Positions 1 to 9,908 of a stretch of 64,000 nt of DNA are shown here, in pieces. A program made the position numbers and the translations under genes. The stretch is from positions 1 through 64,000 of the forward strand of contig NZ_UAQZ01000015.1 in assembly GCF_900446215.1 (NCBI RefSeq), written 5' to 3'. The notes under the pieces are model-generated. The model was not told where the DNA came from and made no database searches. It saw only the letters and a list, made by a program, of their open reading frames with translations. This DNA comes from Burkholderia cenocepacia (lineage in GTDB: Bacteria; Pseudomonadota; Gammaproteobacteria; Burkholderiales; Burkholderiaceae). Position 1 is the stretch's first letter. Every line of letters begins with the position of its first letter.

Positions 1-41
1 GCGCCGGCAAGCGCGTCGAAATGTCGTATATCGGCGGCTGA
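1..41 (+). CDS. moaA: 3' end of moaA (GTP 3',8-cyclase)
   Basis: Only the last 12 codons are present, in the frame starting at base 3, ending in MSYIGG and a TGA at 39-41. A Gly-Gly C terminus is typical of MoaA, the radical-SAM enzyme that starts molybdopterin synthesis, and the two following genes (mobA, moeA) are of the same pathway. The call rests on this short tail and on context, so the bulk of the gene lies outside the window. Confidence 0.6.
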   Translation, partial: AGKRVEMSYIGG

Positions 42-63
42 CGCCTCTTTCCGCCTTCACACG

Positions 64-676
64 ATGCCCGCTCCCGCTTCTCCGTCGATCGCCGGCCTGC
101 TGCTCGCAGGCGGCCGAGCGACCCGCATGGACGGCGTCGACAAGGGCCTGCAACTGCTCGACGGTACGCCGCTCGCGCTGCACGTGCTGCGCCGGCTGTC
201 GCCGCAGGTCGACGAGACGCTGATCAGCGCGAACCGCCATGCCGATCGCTATGCCGAGCTCGGTGCGCCGTTCGACGCGCGCATCGTCGCAGACGAAACG
301 CCCGACTTCCCCGGGCCGCTCGCGGGCCTGCTCGCCGGCATGCGCGCGGCGCGCGCGCCGCTGGTCGCGTGCTCGCCGTGCGATACGCGTATCTGCCCGC
401 CGACCTCGTCGCGCAAACTGCATACGGCGCTGGACGCAGCAGGCCGACATTGCGATGGCGGTCACCGTCGACGCGCAGCAACGCTCGCCGCAGCCGACGT
501 TCGCGCTGCTGCGCACGTCGCTGGCCGACGATCTGGCCGCGCGCCTCGCGGCCGGCGACCGCAAGGTGCGTGCGTGGTACGCACGCCACAAGACGGTCGA
601 AGTCGAGTTTCGCGACGAGCGTGCGTTTTACAATGCCAACTCCTGGCAGGAACTCGCCGCGCTGGCCCCGCGCTGA
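64..676 (+). pseudogene. mobA: MobA, molybdenum cofactor guanylyltransferase (frameshifted)
   Basis: MobA attaches GMP to molybdopterin to make the guanine-dinucleotide cofactor. The N terminus has the family nucleotide-binding signature LLLAGGRATRMDGVDKGLQ. The frame from 64 is good to CDT near 386. Then YLPADLVAQ reads in another frame, LHTALDAAG returns to the first, and from ADIAMAV (about 445) to the stop at 676 a third frame is needed. This implies about three small indels at roughly 388, 416 and 442. The repaired protein is about 204 residues, normal for MobA. Genes nearby show the same damage, so sequencing error is more likely than a dead gene. Confidence 0.85.
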
Positions 677-772
677 CGGCCCCGTGCCGTGCCCGGCCCC
701 GCCACAAAACCCCGCGCCCCCCTCCTCGCGCCACCGGCCACAACCCGATACGCTTGCGGCGCAGTCCGACTG

Positions 773-2018
773 ATGATCACGCAATCCCCGCCCCCGAACC
801 GCACCGACCCCCCCCGCGTCGCTCGCGACGCAGGCGCTCGCGTGCGCTTCGCGTGCCGTCGACGCGTGCGACACGGTGACGCTGCGCGATGCGCTCGACC
901 GCGTGCTCGCGGTCGACGTGAGCGCGCCGTTCGACATTCCCGCGTACGACAATTCGGCCATGGACGGCTATGCGTTCGACGGCGGCAGCGCGGCACTCGC
1001 GTCGCCGCAGGGCGAGGTCGCGATGCCGGTCGCCGGCACCGCATTCGCCGGCCATCCGTTCGACGGCGCCGTGGCAGCCGGTGCATGCGTGCGGATCATG
1101 ACCGGCGCCCGATGCCGGCCGGATGCGACACCGTGATCCCGCAGGAACGCGTGCGCGTCGAGGGCGACACGATCCGCTTCGCCACGCGCGACGTCGCGCG
1201 CGGCGCGAACTGCCGCAAGGCCGGCGAGGATCTCGCGCGCGGCGCCTGTGCGCTCGCCGCGGGCCGCGTCCTGCGGCCGTCTGATCTCGGTCTGCTCGCG
1301 TCGTTCGGCGTCACCGACGTCATGGTGCGCCGGCGCGTGCGCGTCGCCGTGTTCTCGACCGGCGACGAGCTGCGCGAGCCCGGCGAACCGCTCGGCCGCG
1401 GCGCGCTGTACGACAGCAATCGCGGGATGCTGATCGCGATGCTCGAACGCCTGCACGTGGATGCGATCGATCTCGGCATCGTCCGCGACGACCCGGCCGC
1501 GCAGGCCGATGCGGTCGTCACGTCGGGCGGCGTGTCGGTCGGCGAAGCCGACTTCACGCGCGACGTGATGGCGCGGCTCGGCGACGTGACGTTCGCGAGC
1601 CTTGCGCTGCGGCCCGGCCGGCCGCTCGCGTGCGGCACGCTCGCACGCGCGGCCGACGGCGCCGGCCACGCGCTGTTCTTCGGGCTGCCCGGCAATCCGG
1701 TCGCGTCCGCCGTGACGTTCTACGCCATCGTGCGCCCCGCGCTGCTGACGCTGGCCGGCGCGCAGACGCCGCCACCGGCGATGTACACGGCGCGCAGTAC
1801 GCAGCCGTTGAAGACGCGCCCCGGTCGCACCGAATACCTGCGCGGCATCGCGACGCGCGCCGCCGACGGCCAATGGCACGTCGTACCGGCCGGATCGCAA
1901 AGCTCCGCGTCGCTGAGCGGCCTCGCAGACGCCAACTGTTTCATCGTCCTGGGCCACGATACCGCGCAGTCGACGCGGGCGCCCAGTCGACATCCTGCCG
2001 CTCGACGGCCTGATCTGA
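773..2018 (+). pseudogene. moeA: MoeA, molybdopterin molybdenumtransferase (frameshifted)
   Basis: MoeA inserts molybdate into adenylated molybdopterin. Visible hallmarks are PAYDNSAMDGYA, VFSTGDEL, VTSGGVSVGEAD and GLPGNPVAS, in family order. The pieces lie in different frames: ATG 773 leads into a C-run near 810-817 after which frame 3 carries the N-terminal domain; a base is missing near 1110 (MTGA then MPAGCDTVI); and two G bases appear lost from repeated cagtcgac at about 1970 and 1986, needed to reach VDILPLDGLI and TGA at 2018. Around 1495 the loop DDPAAQADAVV is about 15 residues shorter than I expect for MoeA, an in-frame loss. Confidence 0.85.
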
Positions 2019-2055
2019 ATTCCACTATCGGTATATCTCTACGGGGGCAATCCGC

Positions 2056-2331
2056 ATGAAGAAACAAATCTCGTCGATCGCCGCGGGACAGACCGCGAAG
2101 GCGCTGATTCTCGTCTACCTGACGTTCAGCGTGCCGATCGTGCTGCTCGGCATTCTCGTCGCGTACATCCGCTACGGGATGGTCGAACTGAGCACGATCC
2201 TGAGCGCGCTGCTGCTGAACGCGATCCTCGGTTTCGTGCTGCTGTGGATTGCGTGCCACGCGTACAACTGGGTCGCGTCGCGCTTCGGCGGCATCGAAAT
2301 CGTGCTGTCCGATCCGCCGGAGGAAGCGTGA
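2056..2331 (+). CDS. Small two-helix membrane protein (DUF3566-like)
   Basis: A 91-residue protein with two hydrophobic helices (about 16-40 and 46-68) and a C-terminal AYNWVASRFGGIEIVL segment. The Asn-Val-Ala...Gly-Gly-Ile-Glu pattern recalls the DUF3566 membrane family, but that resemblance is from memory and function is unknown. The ATG follows an AGAA-free, weak ribosome site. The stop overlaps the GTG start of the following acetyltransferase gene, so the two are probably translated together. Confidence 0.75.
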   Translation: MKKQISSIAAGQTAKALILVYLTFSVPIVLLGILVAYIRYGMVELSTILSALLLNAILGFVLLWIACHAYNWVASRFGGIEIVLSDPPEEA

Positions 2332-2813
2332 GCGGCACGCCGCTGATCCGCGCGGCCGCCCCGCGCGACGTCGGCGCGATCCTCGCGCTGATGCGCAAGC
2401 TGGCCGAGTTCGAGAAGCTCACGGATCTGTTCGTCGCGACCGAAGCCGATCTCGCCGACGCGCTGTTCGGCGAGCACCCCGCGGCCGAAGCGCTGGTGGC
2501 CGAGCGTGACGGCGCGATCGTCGCGTACGCGCTGTTCTTCCACAACTATTCGACGTTCCTCGGCCGCCGCGGGCTCTATCTCGAGGATCTGTACGTGCAG
2601 CCGTCGCAGCGCGGTACGGGCCTCGGCACCGCGATGCTGCGTCATCTCGCGGCACTCGCCGTCGAGCGCCGTTGCGCGCGCTTCGAGTGGTCGGTCCTCG
2701 ACTGGAACCAGCCGGCAATCGATTTCTACGAGAAGATGGGCGCGACCGTGCTGCCGGAGTGGCGCATCGTACGCGTGACGGGTGGCGCGCTGGACACGCT
2801 CGCCGCGCATTGA
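2328..2813 (+). CDS. GNAT family N-acetyltransferase
   Basis: A 161-residue GNAT acetyltransferase. The acetyl-CoA binding motif A is YVQPSQRGTGLGTAMLRHL (about residues 84-102), and motif B follows in the AIDFYEKMGA segment near 130. This segment pattern is common in the diamine/SSAT-like subgroup; the acceptor is not predictable. I chose the GTG at 2328, which overlaps the preceding TGA and follows the GGAGG of ccggaggaag, over upstream in-frame codons inside the previous gene. Confidence 0.85.
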   Translation: MSGTPLIRAAAPRDVGAILALMRKLAEFEKLTDLFVATEADLADALFGEHPAAEALVAERDGAIVAYALFFHNYSTFLGRRGLYLEDLYVQPSQRGTGLGTAMLRHLAALAVERRCARFEWSVLDWNQPAIDFYEKMGATVLPEWRIVRVTGGALDTLAAH

Positions 2814-2848
2814 GCGCGGGCCGGCCACGCCGGCGATCGCTGCAAAGG

Positions 2849-2877
2849 AAAACGGGCGCCGCGGCGCCCGTTTTTTC
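2849..2877. terminator. Bidirectional rho-independent terminator
   Basis: A perfect 10-bp palindromic stem (2852-2861 with 2862-2871) followed by T6 on the + strand and preceded by an A-rich run that becomes a U tract on the other strand. It lies between the convergent acetyltransferase and rmuC genes and can serve both. Confidence 0.85.
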
Positions 2878-2903
2878 TGTCCGGCGGCGGCCGGCAACGC
2901 GTG

Positions 2904-4379
2904 TCATGCATCGTCCGCATCGGCGCCTTCGGCCCCTTCCGCGCCGAGCAGCCCGGCCGCCGTATCGCCCGGCAACGCCTCGACCTGCTTGAGCTTGCGG
3001 TTCATCACGCGCGTGCGCTGCTCGGCCGCCTCGATCGAACGCGTGACCGTTTCGAGCTGCGACTTCGTGCGCGCGAGCACGTCGCCGAACTTGCCGAACT
3101 CGGTCTTGACCGCGCCGAGCACCTGCCACACCTCGCTCGAGCGCTGCTCGATCGCGAGCGTGCGGAACCCCATCTGCAGGCTGTTCAGCAGCGCGGTGAG
3201 CGTGGTCGGCCCGGCGACCGTCACGCGATAGTCGCGCTGCAGCAGGTCGGTCAGCCCCGGGCGGCGCAGGATCTCCGCATAGAGCCCCTCGGTCGGCAGG
3301 AACAGCAGCGCGAAATCGGTCGTGTGCGGCGGCGCGACGTACTTCTCGGCGATCGTGCGCGCTTCCATCCGCACCCGCGCCTCGAGCGCACGCGCCGCCT
3401 CCTCGACCGCCACCGCATCGGCGCGCTCCTGCGCGTCGATCAACCGCTCGTAGTCTTCGCGCGGAAATTTCGCGTCGATCGGTAGCCACACCGGCGCGTC
3501 GCGCGTGCCGGCATCGCGGCCCGGCAGCCGGATCGCGAATTCGACGCGCTCGGTACTCTTCGGCACCGTCGCGACGTTCTTCGCGTACTGCTCGGGTGTG
3601 AGCATCTGTTCGAGCAGCGCTTCGAGCTGCACCTCGCCCCAGGTGCCGCGCGTCTTCACGTTGGTCAGCACCTTCTTCAGGTCGCCGACGCCGGCCGCGA
3701 GGGTCTGCATCTCGCCGAGCCCGCGATGCACCTGCTCGAGCCGGTCCGACACGAGCTTGAACGATTCGCCGAGCCGCTGCTCGAGCGTCGCGTGCAGTTT
3801 CTCGTCGACGGTGCGGCGCATCTCCTCGAGCTTCGCCGCGTTGTTCGTCTCGATTTCCTTCAGCCGCTGTTCGAGCGTCGCACGCACTTCACCGATCCGG
3901 CGATCGTTCGCCTCGGTCAGTTGCGTGAGCTGCCGGTGCAACGTGTCGCCGAACAGCCGCAGCGCGCCCGTCTGCTCCTCGCGCGCCTGCTGGGCTTGGC
4001 GCTGCACGCTCTCGCGCATCGCGTCGAACTGCTGCGCGTTGCCGGCGACGAGCTTGCCGAGCTGCTGCGCGAACCCCTCGATCTGGTTGTTCTCTGCACG
4101 GTCGCCACGCTCGTCAGTTGCGCGGCGAGCGTCTGCTGCAACTGCGCGAAGCTGCCGGCCAGCTCGGTACGCGAGCCGCGCGCATTTTCGACGATCTCGC
4201 CGCGCAGTTCGCGCTCGAGCCGCTCGACCGCGCGCGCCTGCGCATGCGCGGCGTCCTCGATCTGGTCGCCGAGCACGGCCGCATCGTCGTGGCGGCCGCC
4301 GCGCACGAGGCGCGACGATCGCCACCGCGAGCGCGACAGCGAGCACGACGACCGCCGCAAGCAACAACGTCATCGTCAT
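2904..4379 (-). pseudogene. rmuC: RmuC, DNA recombination-limiting protein (two compensating frameshifts)
   Basis: RmuC is a membrane-anchored, nuclease-like protein thought to limit recombination at inverted repeats. The N terminus MTMTLLLAAVVVLAVALAV is the anchor. It is followed by a long coiled coil, then the conserved RmuC core with TRGTWGEVQLEALLEQML, PIDAKFPREDYERL and FLPTEGLYAEIL. The single open frame covers the gene, but residues about 24-95 read as Arg-rich nonsense; the proper coiled-coil sequence (GDQIEDAAHAQARAVERL) is in another frame. Two opposite indels near 4310 and 4097 explain this. The start overlaps the stop of the dehydrogenase gene upstream (ATGA), so they are coupled. 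Confidence 0.88.
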
Positions 4380-5368
4380 GCGCGCGGCTTCCCGATCACG
4401 TCAGGGTTGATCGGATTCGGCGGCCGCCCCGCCCGCGGCCCCTCGCCCAGCGCGGCGATCAGGTTGTCGGCGGCGAGATCCGCCATCGCGCGGCGGGTCT
4501 TTTCGGTGGCGCTTGCGATATGCGGCGTCAGCACGACGTTCGGCACCTCGAGCAGCGCCGGATGCACGCTCGGCTCGCCCTCGTACACGTCGAGGCCGGC
4601 CGCGGCGATCGTCCCGTCGCGCAGTGCGACGGCCAGCGCCGCATCGTCGACGATCCCGCCGCGCGCGATGTTGGTCAGCGTCGCCGTCGGCTTCATCTTC
4701 GCGAGCTCGGCCGCGCCGATCGTGTGATGGTTCTCTTTCGTGTACGGCAGCACGAGCACGACATGATCGGCGCGCGCGAGCAGCGCATCCTTCGACACGT
4801 ATTCGGCATTCAGCTCGGCTTCGATCTCGGGCGCGACCCGCGACCGGTTGTGGTAGATCACCTGCATCCCGAAGCCGCGCGCGCGGCGCGCGAGCGCCTG
4901 GCCGATGCGACCCATCCCGATCACGCCGAGCGTCGAGCCATGGATGTCGGCGCCGAGAAAGCCGTCGTACGCCCACTTCTGCCAGTGGCCGGCGCGCAGC
5001 CAGTGTTCGGATTCGGCGATCCGGCGCGCCGCGGCCATCATCAGCGCCCAGCCGAAATCGGCGGTCGATTCGTTCAGCACGTCGGGCGTATTGGTGCCGA
5101 GCACGTTCGCCGCGTTGAATGCGGCCATGTCGAAGTTGTTGCCGACCGCCATGTTCGCCACGACGCGCAGACGCGGTGCCGCCGCGAGCGTGGCCGCGCC
5201 GACCGGGTCGCCGGCCGTCAGCGCGCCGTCCTTGTCGGCCAGACGCGCGGCGAGCGCGTCGGGCGCGAGCGCGTCGCCGTCGTTCCAGTCGACTTCGAAA
5301 TACTGCTTGAGCCGTTCGATCACGTCCGGAAAGATCGGACGCGCGACCAGAATCTTCTGCATCGCCAT
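4376..5368 (-). CDS. 2-hydroxyacid dehydrogenase, GhrB (glyoxylate/hydroxypyruvate reductase) type
   Basis: A 330-residue NAD(P)H-dependent D-2-hydroxyacid dehydrogenase. The Rossmann motif LGVIGMGRIGQALARRA lies near residue 150. The catalytic set is Arg in NIARGG, Glu in DVYEGEP and His in LTPHIAS. The overall pattern fits the GhrB/2-ketogluconate reductase subgroup that reduces glyoxylate, hydroxypyruvate or 2-ketogluconate; the real substrate is uncertain. It is intact, unlike its neighbours, and overlaps rmuC by 4 bp. Confidence 0.85.
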   Translation of the reverse strand: MAMQKILVARPIFPDVIERLKQYFEVDWNDGDALAPDALAARLADKDGALTAGDPVGAATLAAAPRLRVVANMAVGNNFDMAAFNAANVLGTNTPDVLNESTADFGWALMMAAARRIAESEHWLRAGHWQKWAYDGFLGADIHGSTLGVIGMGRIGQALARRARGFGMQVIYHNRSRVAPEIEAELNAEYVSKDALLARADHVVLVLPYTKENHHTIGAAELAKMKPTATLTNIARGGIVDDAALAVALRDGTIAAAGLDVYEGEPSVHPALLEVPNVVLTPHIASATEKTRRAMADLAADNLIAALGEGPRAGRPPNPINPDVIGKPRA

Positions 5369-5443
5369 CTCCGCATGCCGCGGACGGATGGCGGCGCACC
5401 ATGCCGCGCCGGGACCGCCCGCTCGGGGTTGAAAATCGTCAGC

Positions 5444-6871
5444 TTACGCCGTGAAGAAAAGCCACGACGTCAGCAGGAATACCGGTATCAGCACGACGAG
5501 CGCCCAGCCGAGGTACGCGAAGAAGCTCGGCATCTTCACGCCGCGCGATTCGGCGATCGCCTTCACCATGAAGTTCGGCGCGTTGCCGATGTAGCTGTTC
5601 GCGCCCATGAACACCGCGCCGGCGGAATCGCGGCGAGTGTCGACGCGCCGGTCGTCATCAGCGTCTGCGCATCGCCACCCGCGAGGTTGAAGAACACGAG
5701 ATAGGTCGGCGCGTTGTCGAGGAACGACGACAGGATGCCGGTCGCCCAGAAGTACATCGCGTCGATCGGCTTGCCGTCGGGGCCCGTGACGAGATGGACG
5801 ATCTGCGCGAACGCGCCATCCGCGCCGGCGCGCAGGATCACGATCACCGGCGCGATCGTCACGAAGATGCCCGCGAACAGCTTCGCGACTTCCTCGATCG
5901 GCGCCCAGTTGAACGCGTTGCCCTCGCGCGCGGAACGCGGCGTCAGCGCGAGCGACACGAGCGTCACGACCACGAGCGCGACGTCGCGCACGAGATTCTG
6001 CAGCGCGACGTGCGTGCCCACACGTCGAACGAGATGCCCGCTTCCACACGCCGCTCATCAGCACGAGCGCGATCACGGCCGCCAGCAGCACGAAGTTGAC
6101 CTTGCCGTCGATCGACAGCGCCGCACCGTCGGGCGTCGGATCGAGCGCGGCCGGCCGCTCCTCGCCGCCCTTCCGGTAGAAGTACGTATCGAGCGCGAAG
6201 AACAGCGTCAGCAGCACCACGCAGATGAACAGCATCGGCAGCGCGAGATGCGTGGTCGTCCAGAAGAAGCTCACGCCGTTCAGGAAGCCGAGGAACAGCG
6301 GCGGATCGCCGAGCGGCGACAGCGAGCCGCCCGCGTTCGCGACGAGGAAGATGAAGAAGATCACGACGTGCACGACATGCTTGCGGTTGTCGTTGGCGCG
6401 CAGGAGCGGCCGGATCAGCAGCATCGCGGCGCCCGTCGTGCCCATCACGCTCGCGAGCAGCGTACCGAGCGCGAGGATCGCGGTATTCAGTTTCGGCGAC
6501 CCATGCAGGTTGCCGTTCACGCAGATGCCGCCCGCGACCGTATAGAGCGCGGTGAGCAGCACGATGAACGGAATGTATTCCTCGAGCAGCGCATGCACGA
6601 GCGTGCCGAACGCGGTGCCGATGCCGAACGCGACCGCGAACGGCGCGAGGAACACGATCGCCCAGCCGGCGGCGATCTTGCCGAAGTGGTGATGCCAGAA
6701 CACGGGGGCGACGAGCGGGAACAGCGCGATGGACAGCAGGATCCCGGCGAACGGGATGCCCCAGAGCGCGGACAGCGTGGCACCGTCGAGCGTGGCGGCC
6801 GATGCAAGCGCGGGAGCGGCGCCAAGCGCGATTCCCGACGCCATGCCCGCCCAGGCGGCATGTCGTTTCAT
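5444..6871 (-). pseudogene. nhaD: NhaD-type Na+/H+ antiporter (frameshifted)
   Basis: An ion-transporter-superfamily (ArsB/NhaD) membrane protein exporting Na+ or Li+ for H+. The N terminus has a signal-like helix. Many transmembrane segments follow, with NAGGSLSPLGDPPLFLGFL and, in a second frame, ILSSFLDNAPTYLVFFNLAGG, then GANSYIGNAPNFMVKAIAE; these paired helix-break motifs are family hallmarks. The middle (about 6021-5630) reads in a different frame, with a short third-frame piece GISFDVW between. That implies indels near 6043, 6021 and 5630. Repaired length is about 475 residues, normal for NhaD. It sits 42 bases after lutC and may share its transcript. Confidence 0.82.
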
Positions 6872-6913
6872 GCAGAACTTCCTTGTTCGAGTAGGGGTGA
6901 ATGCAGCGGCGCG

Positions 6914-7573
6914 TCATGCGCCCCGTACGACGATCGCGTGCACGCGGTACGGGCCGTGTGCGCCAGGATGATCTTTTCGATGTCGCCCGTGCGCGACGGG
7001 CCGGACACGAAATTGACGCGGCGCGGCAGCTCGCCGCGCTCCGCGCGAATCAGCGCGAACGCGTCTTCATGACCGGCGACGATGCGCGATGCCGGCACGA
7101 TCGCGATGTGGGTTTCCGGCAGCAGGCCGGCCGATGCGTAAGTGTCGGGGCCGGACAGCAATACCAGCGACCCCGTTTCGGCGGTCGCGCAAAAGCAGCC
7201 GGTCAGGCCGACCAGATCGCCGTCGCGCGGCTTGCGGCACTCGACCGACAGGCCGGCGCCGGCCCAGTCGAGATCGGCGAGCGTGCGCCAAGCGATGGCC
7301 TGCGTCGGCAGGCCGTGAGCGGCAAGATAGCGGGCGGCGGCGGCAGGCACGTCGGCCAGCGTCGCGACTTCGTCGACCGTGGTCGACAGGCGCGCCGCTT
7401 CGTCGACGAAAGCGGCGACGAGGTCGGCCGGCGCCGGCGGGCGCGGCCCCTCCGGATGACGGGCGAGATAGTCGGCGACGCCGTCGCGCTCCCGCTGCAT
7501 CGGGTTCGGCCGCGCGCCCCTGCGCTGCGCGAATGCGCGCGAGGATCTGGCGACGGGCAGCGGAAGTGTCCAT
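6914..7573 (-). pseudogene. lutC: LutC/YkgG-family LUD-domain protein (frameshifted)
   Basis: LutC is the small subunit of the LutABC iron-sulfur L-lactate oxidation complex. The ATG at 7573 begins MDTSAARRQILARIRAAQG. A frameshift near 7513 is needed to reach GARPNPMQRERDGVADYL, and the LUD-domain signature CATAETGSLVLLSGPDT with PETHIAIVPASRIV follows. Near 6967 one G appears missing (EKIIL then GAHGPYRVHAIVVRGA), so the true stop is at 6914. No lutA or lutB is next to it; the neighbours are pncB and nhaD, so its partners must be elsewhere or it has another role. Confidence 0.83.
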
Positions 7574-7660
7574 GAACGGTCCTCGTGACGGTGGCGGGCA
7601 ATACGTCGGATTATACCGACCGCCCCTGCCGCGACGCACCTTCGGCCCAACGGCCGGCGC

Positions 7661-8861
7661 CTACTTCGACGCGTCTTCCTCGACCGGCTGCGCGATGCCG
7701 AACACCTGCCGCAGGTACGCGAGATACGCCTTGTCGTCGCACATGCTCTTGCCCGGCGAATCGGACAGCTTCGCGACCGGCTGCCCGTTGCAGCGAACCA
7801 TCTTGATCACGATCTGCAGCGGCACGTAGCCAAGATCGTTGGTGAGGTTGGTGCCGACGCCGAACGCGAGCTTGCAGCGGCCGCGGAACCGTTCGTACAG
7901 CTGCATGACCTTCGGAATGTCGAGCGCGTCCGAGAACACCAGCACCTTGGTGCGCGGGTCGCACCGGTTCGCTTCGTAGTGGCGCAGCATCCGCTCGCCC
8001 CCACTCGAACGGATCGCCCGAATCGTGGCGCGCGCCGTCGAACAGCTTGCAGAAGTACATGTCGAAGTCGTTCAGGAACGCGTCCATGCCGTAGACGTCC
8101 GACAGCGCGATCCCGAGGTCGCCGCGATATTCCTTCGCCCACATCTCGAAGCCGTAGATCTGCGAATCGCGCAGCCGCGGGCCGAGCGCCTGGCACGCCT
8201 GCAGATACTCGTGCGCCATCGTGCCGAGCGGCGTGATGTCGTGCTTCATCGCGTACAGCACGTTGCTCGTGCCCGCGAACTGCGGGCCGAGCCCGTCACG
8301 CAGCGTGAGCGCGACTTCCTCGTGCCAGACCTTCGAGAAGCGCCGGCGCGTGCCGTAATCGGCGATCTTGCAGTCGGCGAACTCGGGCTTCGCGCCGAGC
8401 AGCTTGATCTTCTCGCGCAGCCGTTCGCGGCCTTCGCGATAGTCGGGCTCGCGCTGCGTGTTGCGGAAATAGACTTCGTTGACGATCGCGAGCACCGGGA
8501 TCTCGAACAGGATCGTATGCAGCCACGGCCCCTCGATCACGATGTCGATCTCGCCGTTGCCCTTCGGCGACGGCGTGACCGAGATGTACTTCTCGTTCAG
8601 GTGGAACAGCGCGAGGAAATCGACGAAGTCGCTCTTGATGAAGCGCATCCGCCGCAGGTAATCGAGTTCGACGTCGGAAAAGCGCAGCGAGCACAGGCCG
8701 CGCACCTCGTCGCGAATCTCGTCGATGTACGGCACGAGATCGACGCCGGGCGTGCGGCACCGGAAGCGGTATTCGACGTTTGCAGCGGGAAAGTGATGCA
8801 GGACGACCTGCATCATCGTGAACTTGTAGAGATCCGTGTCCAGCAGCGAAGTGATGATCAT
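7661..8861 (-). pseudogene. pncB: PncB, nicotinate phosphoribosyltransferase (one frameshift)
   Basis: PncB makes nicotinate mononucleotide from nicotinate, PRPP and ATP in NAD salvage. MIITSLLDTDLYKFTMMQ, FRNTQREPDY, ADYGTRRRFS, GTSNVLYAMKHDITPLGTMAHE and SGDPFEWGE follow family order. At about 7998-8003 a C-run has one extra base. The frame then changes so that ERMLRHYEANRCDP...LVFSDALDIPKV and FGVGTNLTNDLGY read on to a stop at 7661. Repaired length is about 399 residues, the usual size. The single homopolymer insertion strongly suggests a sequencing error. Confidence 0.9.
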
Positions 8862-9130
8862 GATGACGGCACCGCCAATATCATGACCGGGCCCCGGCGC
8901 ACCGCGCGCCGCCCGGTCTGTCGGTCATGTTACCCGAATGCGGGCCGGACCATCGTGAAACCGCCCTCGCCGCCGGGTGCGCGGGTATCCGCGTTGCGCC
9001 TGCCATAAACTAATCACGAAACGATATAAGCCGGATAGCCGACCACGTCATGCGGGTTTTGCGCTTCAGTTACAATGCCGCTTTTGGCGCAAACGCCACC
9101 CCATATATACCGCCAAGCAGGAGCGTTTTA

Positions 9131-9454
9131 ATGACTCACGTTGTGACCGAAGGCTGCATCAAGTGCAAATACACGGATTGCGTGGATGTGTGCCCGGTGG
9201 ATTGCTTCCGTGAAGGTCCCAACTTTCTCGCCATCGATCCGGACGAGTGCATCGACTGCGCCGTGTGCGTCGCCGAATGCCCGACCAATGCGATCTATGC
9301 CGAAGAAGACGTTCCGACCGACCAGCAGCAGTTCACCGAGCTGAATGCCGAGCTGGCGAAGAATTGGCCGTCGATCACGAAGACCAAGCCGGCGCCGGCC
9401 GACGCGGACGAGTGGAAGGACGTGCAGGAGAAGCTGCACCTGCTCGAGCGCTGA
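9131..9454 (+). CDS. fdxA: FdxA, seven-iron ferredoxin ([3Fe-4S][4Fe-4S])
   Basis: A 107-residue ferredoxin of the Azotobacter FdI type. Cysteines 9, 12, 17, 21 and 25 and then 40, 43, 46 and 50 include the CxxCxxxxCxxxCP arrangement of a 3Fe cluster beside a CxxCxxCxxxCP 4Fe cluster. The C-terminal extension after residue 60 is the usual FdI cap. It carries low-potential electrons; the partner is not shown here. The ATG at 9131 follows an AGGAG. Confidence 0.95.
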   Translation: MTHVVTEGCIKCKYTDCVDVCPVDCFREGPNFLAIDPDECIDCAVCVAECPTNAIYAEEDVPTDQQQFTELNAELAKNWPSITKTKPAPADADEWKDVQEKLHLLER

Positions 9455-9500
9455 TCGCGCGGCGGCCGCAAAAAATTTCATGCGGCGCGGCTCCAAGGTG

Positions 9501-9529
9501 TTGACAGGTTAGCGAACACTCCATACAAT
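9501..9529 (+). promoter_or_regulatory. Sigma-70 promoter of the tRNA-Asn genes
   Basis: TTGACA at 9501-9506 and TACAAT at 9524-9529, separated by 17 bases, end 27 bases before the first tRNA-Asn. This near-consensus promoter probably drives both copies. Confidence 0.8.
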
Positions 9530-9556
9530 CTCGTTTCTCTGCTGTTGCTTGTTTGT

Positions 9557-9632
9557 TCCCCGATAGCTCAGTCGGTAGAGCGCCGGACTGTTAATCCGTA
9601 GGTCCCTGGTTCGAGCCCAGGTCGGGGAGCCA
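9557..9632 (+). tRNA. tRNA-Asn (GTT)
   Basis: A 76-nt cloverleaf with 7-bp acceptor stem (TCCCCGA with TCGGGGA), G discriminator and encoded CCA. The D arm has AGCTCAGTCGGTAGAGC. The anticodon loop CTGTTAA gives GTT, and the T arm has GGTTCGAGCC. It reads asparagine codons AAC/AAU. Confidence 0.97.
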
Positions 9633-9705
9633 AAAACGCAAAGGCCACGTTGAAAGTGGACGGGTTTTTTGTTGGAACACACAACACGCAGATGTACCGA
9701 TTTAT

Positions 9706-9781
9706 TCCCCGATAGCTCAGTCGGTAGAGCGCCGGACTGTTAATCCGTAGGTCCCTGGTTCGAGCCCAGGTCGGGGAGCCA
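9706..9781 (+). tRNA. tRNA-Asn (GTT), second identical copy
   Basis: Identical over all 76 bases to the copy 73 bases upstream, including encoded CCA. The spacer holds an imperfect hairpin with a T6 run (about 9645-9672) that could act as a weak terminator or processing signal between the two. Confidence 0.97.
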
Positions 9782-9788
9782 AACAGCG

Positions 9789-9821
9789 AAAGGCCCGTCA
9801 TTCGACGGGCCTTTTGTTTTT
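9789..9821 (+). terminator. Terminator after the tRNA-Asn pair
   Basis: A perfect 10-bp stem (9790-9799 with 9804-9813), ATTC loop and T-rich tail directly after the second tRNA. Confidence 0.85.
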
Positions 9822-9908
9822 CCGGCCGCCGTTCCCTCTTCCCGCTTTTCGTGGTCCGGTCATGCGCATGCTAGAGTTTCTGTCCCGCATTCGCATCCGG
9901 TTCCGTCG

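Noticed and set aside
64..8861. Genome decay (true pseudogenes) at the left end
   Set aside because: Damage is restricted to one stretch, hits housekeeping genes and consists of one-base changes in GC-rich runs, so sequence error is the simpler view.
9645..9672. Terminator between the two tRNA-Asn genes
   Set aside because: The stem is imperfect, so I left it as part of the spacer rather than a firm call.
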